Notes under the pieces: generated by a model | Seen by the model: only the letters and a program-made list of their open reading frames with translations | Database searches by the model: none | What the model was told of the DNA's origin: nothing | Shown: piece by piece, positions 1 through 5,290 of the stretch | Layout of the letters: each line of letters opens with the position of its first letter | Numbering within the stretch: position 1 is the stretch's first letter | Assembly: GCA_003526525.1 (NCBI GenBank) | Contig: DPVV01000477.1 | Coordinates: forward strand, 1-5,717 | Direction of reading: 5' to 3' | DNA from: Lachnoclostridium phytofermentans | GTDB taxonomy: Bacteria; Bacillota; Clostridia; Lachnospirales; Lachnospiraceae | Length of the DNA: 5,717 nt | Position numbers and translations under genes: made by a program

Positions 1-691
1 CATCCTCATCAAGAAGATCTAAGGTACGGTTTATGTTCTTTAAGTCTGTTTCATCCGAAAGTTCCACCCATGTTTGAGGAATCATGGTAACTTCCGCTTG
101 CATCATTGGCACTTTAGCATTTTCTAATGTTTCACGCACTACGCTGAAATCATCTGGCTCAGTTAGTACTTCAAAGCTATCGTCTTCTTCATTAAAATCG
201 GATGCTCCAGCATCAAGTGCAAGCATCATAAGATCATCGGATGCCATATCGCATTCTTCTTTGTCGATGATAATCTGACCTTTTTGATCAAACATATAAG
301 ATACACAGCCTTGTGTTCCTACACTACCATTACCTTTGGTAAATGCATTACGTACATTTGCTGCAGTACGATTCTTATTATCAGTTAACGCTTCTACAAT
401 AATTGCGGTACCACTTGGACCATAACCTTCATAAGTAACAAATTCATAGTTAACGGCATTACCTTCTCCAGCAGCCTTTTTAATGCTACGGTCGATGGTG
501 TCATTTGGCATATTGTTTGCTTTCGCTTTTGCAACAATATCCTTTAACTTATTGTTATTATTAGGGTCTGGACCACCTTCTTTAACGGCAACTGCAATCT
601 CACGGCCAAGTCTTGTGAAGATTTTTCCTTTCGTAGCGTCATTTTTCTCTTTTTTGTGCTTAATGTTTGCGAATTTTGAATGTCCTGACAT
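1..691 (-). CDS. yebC: YebC/TACO1-family regulator (3' end cut by window)
   Basis: 230 codons are visible, running off the window start without a stop. The family is about 240-250 residues, so only the last 10-20 are missing. The protein begins MSGHSKFANIKHKKEKNDA, the family signature, continues KGKIFTRLGREIAVAVKEGG and KAKANNMPNDTIDRSIKKA, then YEGYGPSGTAIIVEALTDN and KNRTAANVRNAFTKGNG, and ends in the acidic domain with DLLDED. This is PF01709. Members are cytoplasmic and were first described as DNA-binding transcription regulators (PmpR type); mitochondrial TACO1 and more recent bacterial work point to a role in translation elongation. Which applies here cannot be read from sequence. The ATG at 689-691 is supported by AAAGGAG at 699-705, 7 nt upstream, and by the conserved N-terminus. 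It lies 199 nt after argR and has its own candidate promoter, so it is probably transcribed separately. Confidence 0.96.
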   Translation of the reverse strand, partial: MSGHSKFANIKHKKEKNDATKGKIFTRLGREIAVAVKEGGPDPNNNNKLKDIVAKAKANNMPNDTIDRSIKKAAGEGNAVNYEFVTYEGYGPSGTAIIVEALTDNKNRTAANVRNAFTKGNGSVGTQGCVSYMFDQKGQIIIDKEECDMASDDLMMLALDAGASDFNEEDDSFEVLTEPDDFSVVRETLENAKVPMMQAEVTMIPQTWVELSDETDLKNINRTLDLLDED

Positions 692-698
692 GGTTATA

Positions 699-705
699 CT
701 CCTTT
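699..705 (-). promoter_or_regulatory. Ribosome binding site of yebC
   Basis: The minus strand reads AAAGGAG, 7 nt before the ATG at 689-691. It is a near-perfect Shine-Dalgarno site and fixes the yebC start. Confidence 0.85.
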
Positions 706-727
706 AATTTCTTTTCTTTCTAGTAAA

Positions 728-749
728 TAGTTGGGAAATACCACAACTA
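728..749 (-). other. Stem-loop in the yebC leader
   Basis: On the minus strand TAGTTG pairs with CAACTA, followed after one bulged U by GG pairing with CC around a 5-nt loop (TATTT). This gives 8 bp. It would lie in the 5' leader between the predicted yebC start of transcription (about 763) and the ribosome binding site, ending about 22 nt upstream of the latter. No T-run follows, so it is not a terminator. A role in mRNA stability or translation is only a guess. Confidence 0.35.
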
Positions 750-769
750 CAGCTTTTAAAGACAGCTTC

Positions 770-799
770 TTTATAGCAATAGATTGCTTGAAATATCAA
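770..799 (-). promoter_or_regulatory. Candidate sigma-A promoter of yebC, extended -10
   Basis: The minus strand has TTGATA (794-799) as -35, an 18-nt spacer, and TATAAA (770-775) as -10. A TG sits one base before the -10 (TGCTATAAA), giving an extended -10. Both hexamers match consensus at 5 of 6 positions. Transcription would start near 763, leaving a leader of about 70 nt. A perfect inverted repeat (777-806) covers the spacer and -35. Confidence 0.65.
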
Positions 800-806
800 T
801 CTATTG
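777..806. repeat. Perfect 10-bp inverted repeat over the yebC promoter
   Basis: CAATAGATTG (777-786) and CAATCTATTG (797-806) are exact reverse complements separated by 10 bp, so the arm centres are 20 bp apart, about two helical turns. The repeat covers the -10/-35 spacer and the -35 hexamer of the yebC promoter. That placement suits an operator for a dimeric regulator. As RNA it would lie upstream of the predicted transcript start, so a leader role is unlikely. A shorter dyad, AGCAAT-AG-ATTGCT (775-788), is nested in the left part. Confidence 0.5.
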
Positions 807-833
807 GAATATCCTAAAAACTGCAAATGAAAC

Positions 834-877
834 TACACTAGCGTTTTATTCATTTAAAAAAATCTTCGCTAAGTGTA
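834..877 (-). terminator. Possible terminator after argR
   Basis: On the minus strand TACACTTAGCG (867-877) pairs with CGCTAGTGTA (834-843), 10 bp with one bulged T, starting 13 nt after the argR stop. The loop is long (23 nt), and the tract after it (GTTTCATTTGCAGTTTTT) is only partly T-rich. The plus strand has a cleaner T-run after the stem, but no plus-strand gene leads into it. It may be a weak or bidirectional terminator separating argR from yebC. Confidence 0.35.
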
Positions 878-890
878 ATTTTTCATGTTT

Positions 891-1349
891 TTATTTGTTA
901 CCATTCACTAATTTTGACAACTTTTCCATTACAGAAATGGTATCTGGAACTGTACGAATTGCACACATAATTGTGTCATCTCCTGCGATACAGCCAACGA
1001 TACCCTCAATATGAAGTGCATCTAGTGCTGCTGCTACCGCCATCGCCATACCAGCAACCGTCTTTACTATGATAATATTTTGTGCCATATCCATTGACAC
1101 AAATCCATCTCGTAAAATTCGTATATACTTCTCTGCCATACCAGATTCCTGGTTTGCAAGAACAATGTACTTCTGCTTGCCGTTATCAGTTGCTACCTTA
1201 GTAAGCTTTAACTCTCTTATATCTCTTGATATCGTTGCTTGAGTTACATGATAGCCAGCCTTTACAAGCAGATCCGCAAGCTCTTCTTGAGTTTCGATAG
1301 TATGCTTGCTTATTAACTCAATAATTTTACTCTGTCTTCCTATCTTCAA
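891..1349 (-). CDS. argR: Arginine repressor ArgR/AhrC
   Basis: A complete protein of 152 residues, the usual family length (about 150). ArgR is a hexameric, arginine-responsive DNA-binding protein that represses arginine biosynthesis and in Bacillus also activates catabolism. Residues 1-65 form the winged helix-turn-helix, with ETQEEL at 19-24 and the recognition segment TQATISRDIRELKLTKV at 36-52. Residues 75-152 form the oligomerisation and arginine-binding domain, with KTVAGMA at 96-102 and GCIAGDDTI at 119-127; D124-D125 correspond to the conserved arginine-contacting acidic pair. The start is TTG (1347-1349), chosen because GGGGAGG lies 7 nt upstream and the protein then begins at the family's usual point (MKIGRQSKIIELI). 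No ATG gives a comparable N-terminus. It follows nadK by 21 nt and is probably co-transcribed with it. No convincing ARG box is visible nearby. Confidence 0.96.
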   Translation of the reverse strand: MKIGRQSKIIELISKHTIETQEELADLLVKAGYHVTQATISRDIRELKLTKVATDNGKQKYIVLANQESGMAEKYIRILRDGFVSMDMAQNIIIVKTVAGMAMAVAAALDALHIEGIVGCIAGDDTIMCAIRTVPDTISVMEKLSKLVNGNK

Positions 1350-1356
1350 TCTTGTA

Positions 1357-1363
1357 CCTCCCC
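1357..1363 (-). promoter_or_regulatory. Ribosome binding site that decides the argR TTG start
   Basis: The minus strand reads GGGGAGG between the nadK stop (1371-1373) and the TTG at 1347-1349, with a 7-nt spacer. This strong site makes the rare TTG initiation codon credible. Confidence 0.85.
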
Positions 1364-1370
1364 AAAGTTT

Positions 1371-2228
1371 CTACCTATCTCCGAATTTCGTACGCAGTAA
1401 ATGAAAGAAGCTATGGCCTTCCAAACGAACTAACTTCACTCTTTCCTTCGCTTTTTTTATCAGAATTCGGTCATTCGCCTGAAGTTCCATCGAAAAGCTA
1501 CCATCTACCGTGATAATCGCTTCCTCTTCTTGTGTTTTTTTACTCTCTCTTATCTGAATCTCTACTGTATCTTCACTTGTTACAATAATACTTCTAGCAT
1601 TTAGAGAATGTGGACAAATTGGTGTAATCATAATCATCTCGGCTTTCGGTGTAACAATTGGACCACCAGCGGATAAATTATATCCAGTAGAGCCAGTCGG
1701 CGTCGAGATAATCACCCCATCACCTCGATAATTCTGAACAACCACACCATTAATTAAAATAGAAACACCAATAATTCTTGAGAATCCACTCCTTGTAATC
1801 ACAACATCATTGATTGCGCTTGCCTTTAAGCTACTTAAGCTCTGATCCTCTTTCAATACTGTAGCATCTATCATCATACGGCTTTCTATATTATATTGAT
1901 CAAGAAACAGATTCGAAAATGCCTGTTCCATTGTTAGAACTTCAATCTCTGCTAAAAATCCTAACGTACCTAGGTTTACCCCTAAAATTGGGATATCTAA
2001 TTCTAGCAAATCATGTGCTGCCTGTAAAATTGTTCCATCACCACCTAAGACAATGGCACACTCTACATCTTTTGGAATTCCAGAAACATCTGTATAGCTT
2101 CCTTCTAGGCAAGACTCTTCCGTCACATAAACAACTTTTCCATTGGCTTTTAAAAACTCTAACATCGTTCGAGTAATCGTTAAATCTTTATCTTTATCTC
2201 TATTTGCAATAATGCAAAACTTTTTCAT
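1371..2228 (-). CDS. nadK: NAD kinase (ATP/polyphosphate type)
   Basis: A complete protein of 285 residues, typical for bacterial NAD kinases. It phosphorylates NAD to NADP in the cytoplasm, the only known route to NADP. The N-terminal alpha/beta domain carries GGDGT at 62-66 and NLGTLGFLAE at 85-94. The C-terminal domain carries ND at 140-141, the glycine-rich GDGVIISTPTGSTGYN at 169-184 with AGGP at 187-190, and TPICPHSLNAR at 202-212. These are the conserved NAD- and ATP-binding segments, and none is missing. The start is ATG (2226-2228), giving MKKFCIIAN, a normal family N-terminus. The ribosome binding site is modest: GGTGG 4 nt upstream, or AGGA at 2240-2243. The gene follows tlyA after 126 nt containing its own candidate promoter and precedes argR by 21 nt. 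Many clostridia keep nadK at this place between tlyA and argR. Confidence 0.97.
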   Translation of the reverse strand: MKKFCIIANRDKDKDLTITRTMLEFLKANGKVVYVTEESCLEGSYTDVSGIPKDVECAIVLGGDGTILQAAHDLLELDIPILGVNLGTLGFLAEIEVLTMEQAFSNLFLDQYNIESRMMIDATVLKEDQSLSSLKASAINDVVITRSGFSRIIGVSILINGVVVQNYRGDGVIISTPTGSTGYNLSAGGPIVTPKAEMIMITPICPHSLNARSIIVTSEDTVEIQIRESKKTQEEEAIITVDGSFSMELQANDRILIKKAKERVKLVRLEGHSFFHLLRTKFGDR

Positions 2229-2258
2229 TTAACCACCATTCCTGCGTACACTAATAAC

Positions 2259-2279
2259 GCATATAGTTGAAAGATATGC
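2259..2279 (-). other. Small stem-loop in the nadK leader
   Basis: On the minus strand GCATAT (2274-2279) pairs with ATATGC (2259-2264) around a 9-nt loop. It lies in the predicted nadK leader, about 15 nt upstream of the AGGA at 2240-2243. With only 6 bp, mostly A-T, it is weak. The leader does not resemble any riboswitch I recognise. Confidence 0.2.
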
Positions 2280-2322
2280 AATTTTCGCTGATTTTCGGAC
2301 AAATTAAGTAAATGCTAGTTTC

Positions 2323-2351
2323 AATATAACATACCGATATCACCTTGACAA
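2323..2351 (-). promoter_or_regulatory. Candidate sigma-A promoter of nadK-argR, extended -10
   Basis: The minus strand has TTGTCA (2346-2351) as -35, a 17-nt spacer and TATATT (2323-2328) as -10, preceded by TG one base upstream (TGTTATATT). Each hexamer matches consensus at 5 of 6 positions. The -35 begins 3 nt past the tlyA stop codon. Transcription would start near 2316, leaving a leader of about 88 nt before the nadK ATG. I see no terminator between tlyA and this promoter, so read-through from the upstream operon probably adds to it. Confidence 0.65.
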
Positions 2352-2354
2352 GTG

Positions 2355-3155
2355 CTATAATGTCTGATGAGCTCTTGCAACAATCTCAGGAACATTTTGT
2401 AAGAGTGATCTAATATCCTCTGACTGTGACTTTCTCATATGGAGTAGATATTCGATATTTCCTTCTGGACCACGGATAGGGGAGTAATCTAGATGTAATA
2501 ATAAAAATCCTAAGGTATTCGCATAATTCATGACCATCTCAATCACTTCCTCATGAACCTTTGGTTCACGAACAACCCCTTTTTTCCCAACCTTTTCTCT
2601 CCCAGCTTCAAACTGTGGTTTAATTAAACAAACAATTTCAGCCCCATCTTTCATTAGCGCATGAACAGGTTGAAGAACTTTTGTTAAGGAGATAAAGGCA
2701 ACATCAATGGACACAAACTCCACTTGTTCATTGATGTCTTCTGGCGTTACATGGCGGATGTTGGTTTTCTCCATGGAAATTACTCTCTCATCCTGCCTTA
2801 ATTTCCAAGCAAGTTGATTTGTTCCAACATCTACGGCAAATACCTTGATAGCACCGTTTTGTAGCATACAGTCCGTAAACCCACCAGTAGAAGAACCCAC
2901 ATCCATACAAACCTTTCCCTCTAAGGAGAGTTGATGCTCTTCAATAGCTTTTTCTAATTTATATCCACCGCGACTAACATATTTCATCGCAGTACCTTTC
3001 ACTTCAATCGAAACTTCTGGTTTAAACATGCTTCCAGCTTTATCTTCCTTTTGACCTTCAACATAAACATTCCCAGACATAATGATTGCTTTTGCTTTTT
3101 CTCTTGATTCTGCCAGATTTCTAGCTACCAGCAGAACATCCAGACGTTCTTTCAT
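2355..3155 (-). CDS. tlyA: TlyA-family rRNA 2'-O-methyltransferase
   Basis: A complete protein of 266 residues with an N-terminal S4 RNA-binding domain (about 1-60; ERLDVLLV at 3-10, then ESREKAKAIIMSGNVYV at 16-32) followed by an FtsJ/RrmJ-like SAM-dependent methyltransferase. The SAM motif is DVGSSTGGFTD at 85-95, with VDVGTNQLAWKLR at 108-120 and KPQFEAGRE at 179-187. The K-D-K-E catalytic tetrad of Mycobacterium TlyA (K69, D154, K182, E238) corresponds to K66, D151, K179 and E235, a constant offset of 3, so the enzyme should be active. Characterised members methylate C1920 of 23S rRNA, and the longer form also C1409 of 16S rRNA. The length here is close to the long form, but specificity cannot be settled by eye. 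Older databases call the family hemolysin. The ATG at 3153-3155 has GGAGG 6 nt upstream. The Bacillus homologue is yqxC, in the same gene order. Confidence 0.95.
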   Translation of the reverse strand: MKERLDVLLVARNLAESREKAKAIIMSGNVYVEGQKEDKAGSMFKPEVSIEVKGTAMKYVSRGGYKLEKAIEEHQLSLEGKVCMDVGSSTGGFTDCMLQNGAIKVFAVDVGTNQLAWKLRQDERVISMEKTNIRHVTPEDINEQVEFVSIDVAFISLTKVLQPVHALMKDGAEIVCLIKPQFEAGREKVGKKGVVREPKVHEEVIEMVMNYANTLGFLLLHLDYSPIRGPEGNIEYLLHMRKSQSEDIRSLLQNVPEIVARAHQTL

Positions 3156-3161
3156 CTATAG

Positions 3162-3166
3162 CCTCC
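3162..3166 (-). promoter_or_regulatory. Ribosome binding site of tlyA
   Basis: The minus strand reads GGAGG, 6 nt before the ATG at 3153-3155. It fixes the tlyA start and lies at the edge of the structured spacer, so a repeat inserted here would have ended at or just before the site. Confidence 0.8.
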
Positions 3167-3201
3167 ATGCTGCGACTATCTTTTAGGAGCGGCTAATGGC
3201 T

Positions 3202-3225
3202 CAAGTTTGGCGCAGCACAAACTTG
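3202..3225. repeat. Inverted repeat, 8-bp arms
   Basis: CAAGTTTG (3202-3209) and CAAACTTG (3218-3225) are exact reverse complements around an 8-nt loop. The dyad directly adjoins the longer hairpin at 3228-3254. No T-run follows on the minus strand. Confidence 0.6.
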
Positions 3226-3227
3226 TT

Positions 3228-3254
3228 GAGTGAAAGATTAAAAATCTTTCACTC
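3228..3254. repeat. Perfect 12-bp inverted repeat (hairpin) between dxs and tlyA
   Basis: GAGTGAAAGATT (3228-3239) and AATCTTTCACTC (3243-3254) are exact reverse complements with a 3-nt loop. It is the strongest hairpin in the window. On the minus-strand transcript the bases after it are AACAAGTTTG, with no U-run, so it is not a standard intrinsic terminator. It could act as an RNase barrier or processing site setting the dxs/tlyA mRNA ratio, or be the core of a repeat element. The function is unknown. Confidence 0.7.
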
Positions 3255-3349
3255 TTTACCTCATTTCTGCATCGCCCTTTATCTTCTTACAAGACAATGC
3301 ATACATTTAAGCTTGTGGATGCTGTACAGACACAAACTTCTTTTATTCT

Positions 3350-3378
3350 TGGCTCACATCTGCGAGCCACACCTCGCA
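3350..3378 (-). other. Two mutually exclusive stem-loops just after dxs
   Basis: On the minus strand TGCGAG (3373-3378) can pair with CTCGCA (3361-3366), or TGGCTCGC (3362-3369) can pair with GTGAGCCA (3350-3357). The two share bases, so only one can form at a time. The second stem is complete on the minus-strand RNA through a G-U pair but has an A-C mismatch on the plus strand, slightly favouring a minus-strand RNA role. No U-run follows, so this is not a classic attenuator. Confidence 0.4.
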
Positions 3379-3384
3379 TACAAA

Positions 3385-5271
3385 TTAATGAATCACATTT
3401 CCCTCTTTCATAAAAGCACAAATTTTATTTACAATGGCTTCTTCATCAAGCCCAAGTTTTTCTTTTAAAAGCGAACGATCTCCATGCTCTACAAACATAT
3501 TCGGTATGGAAATATTAAGATGCTTAATTCCTCGGTAATCATGCTCACATAAGAATACCGATACTTCTTCTCCAAATCCGCCGCGCTTAACATTCTCCTC
3601 CATCGTCACAAATAAAGTATGCGATTTTGTTAATTGATGAAGCATCTCTTCATCCAATGGAGAAATAAATCTTGCATTGACTAAAGTTGCCTTAAGTCCA
3701 AGCTCATGCAAATGCTCCCTTACTAAAACAGCGGTTTCCACCATACTTCCAACAGCAATAAGAGCAATTTCCTCTTCAGAAGCGATTAACTCGCCTTTTC
3801 CATAAATTATTTCTTGTTTATGATCTTCTAATCCTAGATATGCTTTATTTTTTGGATATCTGATTGCAATTGGCCCATCAAACTCAATACAAAATTCTAG
3901 CATCTGTTCAAATTCCCAGGAATTCTTAGGAGCAATTACCGTAAGTCCTGGCATATGGGATAGATACGATAAATCAAACATACCTTGGTGAGTTTCTCCA
4001 TCATTTCCCACAATTCCTGCACGATCTAGCGCAAAAACAACTGGTAATTTACCAACACATACATCATGAAGTATCTGATCATACGCTCGTTGTAAAAATG
4101 TAGAGTATACAGCAACTACTGGTTTAAACCCAGCTGATGCTAATCCTGCCGCAAAAGTAACCGCATGTTCTTCTGCAATTCCAACATCAAAAAATCGTTT
4201 TGGAAACTCATTTTCAAATGCTGTTAAACCAGTACCATCTGGCATCGCAGCTGTTATCGCTACAACATCGTTACGGACCTTAGCAAGTTCTATCATCTTC
4301 TTACCAAAGATTTCAGTATAAGAAACCTCGGTATTTATTTTAAGTTTTTTCCCTGTTTTAATATCAAATGGTTCTACACCATGAAATTTACATGGCTCTT
4401 TTTCCGCAGGTTCGTATCCCTTACCTTTTTTTGTTACAGTATGGATTAATACAGCACCATTCACTCTGGATGCAGATCGAAGTGCTGTTAACATTTGATT
4501 GATATTATGACCATCAATTGGTCCAATGTACGTAATTCCCATATCTTCAAACAACATACCCGGAATAAACAAATGTTTTAGCGAATCTTTCGATTGCTTT
4601 AGTGTTGTAACAATTGCATCGCCGACCTTCGGAATTTTCTTTAAGGCTGTCTCCAAGCCGCCTTTAAAATTCGTGTATCGATAATTTGTTCTCGCCTTAC
4701 CTAAATAGTTTGACATACCGCCAACATTTTCTGATATGGACATATTATTATCATTTAAAACGATAATCATGTTTTCCTTTAATCGGCCAGCATTATTCAG
4801 TGCCTCAAATGCCATACCGCCGGAAAGGGCTCCATCACCAATCACAGCAACCACTTTACGCTGTTCCTCTGCTAGTTCCCTTGCCTTTACTAAACCAACT
4901 GCAACAGAAAGAGAGGTAGAGCTATGTCCAGTGTCAAATGCATCACAATTGCTCTCCTTACGCTTTGGAAATCCACTCATTCCTTCATATTGACGTAATG
5001 TCTTAAAATCATTTTTTCTTCCTGTTAATAATTTATGAACATATGCTTGATGGCCAACATCCCATACAAGCTTATCCTCTGGAAAATCCAAAAATAAGTG
5101 AAGCGCCATTGTAAGTTCAACAACACCTAAATTTGATGCAAGATGCCCTCCCGTTTTACTCACATTTGCGATTAAAAACCTTCTGATTTCTGCTGCCAGC
5201 TGGGTATACTTTTTTGCACTTATTTTTTTAATGTCATTTGGTTGATCTATTTCATCCAATATTTTTGGCAC
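3385..5271 (-). CDS. dxs: 1-deoxy-D-xylulose-5-phosphate synthase
   Basis: A complete protein of 628 residues (E. coli 620). DXS is a thiamine-diphosphate enzyme that condenses pyruvate and glyceraldehyde 3-phosphate to DXP, the entry step of the MEP isoprenoid pathway and a source for thiamine and pyridoxal. Visible motifs: SKTGGHLASNLGVVEL at 38-53, DVGHQAYVHKLLTGR at 71-85, the ThDP/Mg motif GDGALSGG at 145-152 with NDNN at 173-176, IDGHN at 252-256, MPDGTG at 343-348, DVGIAEEHAVTFAAG at 362-376 with the catalytic Glu at E367, and DRAGIVGNDGETHQG in the pyrimidine domain. The C-terminal transketolase domain is complete. The start is GTG (5269-5271), which gives the family-like N-terminus MPKILDEIDQPNDIKKIS; an AGGTG ribosome binding site lies 5 nt upstream. 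It starts 19 nt after the ispA stop, so the two are almost surely co-transcribed. Confidence 0.98.
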   Translation of the reverse strand: MPKILDEIDQPNDIKKISAKKYTQLAAEIRRFLIANVSKTGGHLASNLGVVELTMALHLFLDFPEDKLVWDVGHQAYVHKLLTGRKNDFKTLRQYEGMSGFPKRKESNCDAFDTGHSSTSLSVAVGLVKARELAEEQRKVVAVIGDGALSGGMAFEALNNAGRLKENMIIVLNDNNMSISENVGGMSNYLGKARTNYRYTNFKGGLETALKKIPKVGDAIVTTLKQSKDSLKHLFIPGMLFEDMGITYIGPIDGHNINQMLTALRSASRVNGAVLIHTVTKKGKGYEPAEKEPCKFHGVEPFDIKTGKKLKINTEVSYTEIFGKKMIELAKVRNDVVAITAAMPDGTGLTAFENEFPKRFFDVGIAEEHAVTFAAGLASAGFKPVVAVYSTFLQRAYDQILHDVCVGKLPVVFALDRAGIVGNDGETHQGMFDLSYLSHMPGLTVIAPKNSWEFEQMLEFCIEFDGPIAIRYPKNKAYLGLEDHKQEIIYGKGELIASEEEIALIAVGSMVETAVLVREHLHELGLKATLVNARFISPLDEEMLHQLTKSHTLFVTMEENVKRGGFGEEVSVFLCEHDYRGIKHLNISIPNMFVEHGDRSLLKEKLGLDEEAIVNKICAFMKEGNVIH

Positions 5272-5276
5272 TACTT

Positions 5277-5283
5277 CACCTTC
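5277..5283 (-). promoter_or_regulatory. Ribosome binding site supporting the dxs GTG start
   Basis: The minus strand reads GAAGGTG, 5 nt before the GTG at 5269-5271 and inside the 19-nt ispA-dxs gap. A further AGAGGA (5288-5293) overlaps the ispA stop. The match is moderate, but no ATG in a suitable place competes for the start. Confidence 0.55.
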
Positions 5284-5290
5284 TTTTCCT

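Larger units (their letters stand above)
3156..3384. repeat. Stem-loop-rich dxs-tlyA spacer, possible dispersed intergenic element
   Basis: This 229-nt spacer sits inside an otherwise tightly packed gene cluster and holds several dyads: 3202-3225 (8-bp arms CAAGTTTG/CAAACTTG), 3228-3254 (12-bp perfect arms, 3-nt loop), 3350-3369 and 3361-3378. Near its ends are TGCGA (3171-3175) and TCGCA (3374-3378), a short possible terminal inverted repeat. The motif CACAAACTT occurs twice (3216-3224 and 3331-3339). No plausible gene or clear promoter is seen. The dense hairpins resemble a dispersed non-coding repeat (REP/MITE-like), but one copy cannot prove it. The tlyA ribosome binding site lies at its low-coordinate edge. 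Confidence 0.4.

Noticed and set aside
843..856. Possible ARG box (TGAATAAAA on the minus strand) between argR and yebC
   Set aside because: Only one half-site matches; the expected ATTCA in the second half is absent. It also lies in the loop of the possible terminator.
2229..2354. Riboswitch in the nadK leader
   Set aside because: Only a weak 6-bp hairpin and a 4-bp pairing are visible, and the sequence matches no riboswitch class I recognise.
2345..2361. TTGACA and TATAAT on the plus strand near the tlyA stop
   Set aside because: The two hexamers are only 5 nt apart, so they cannot form one promoter, and no plus-strand gene lies downstream.
3228..3254. Intrinsic terminator after dxs
   Set aside because: The minus-strand T-run lies in the loop, not after the stem, and tlyA follows on the same strand without a clear promoter of its own.
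3287..3379. A 30-residue minus-strand frame between dxs and tlyA starting at the ATG 3377-3379
   Set aside because: There is no Shine-Dalgarno site before the ATG, the frame passes through the stem-loops, and the composition (many Cys, Arg and Val) is not protein-like.
3196..3468. A 90-codon open frame on the plus strand across the dxs-tlyA spacer
   Set aside because: It runs into the 3' end of dxs on the opposite strand, has no ribosome binding site, and its translation resembles no family. The other plus-strand frames (84-278, 483-707, 784-1014, 1919-2176, 4736-4993) are likewise antisense shadows of yebC, argR, nadK and dxs.
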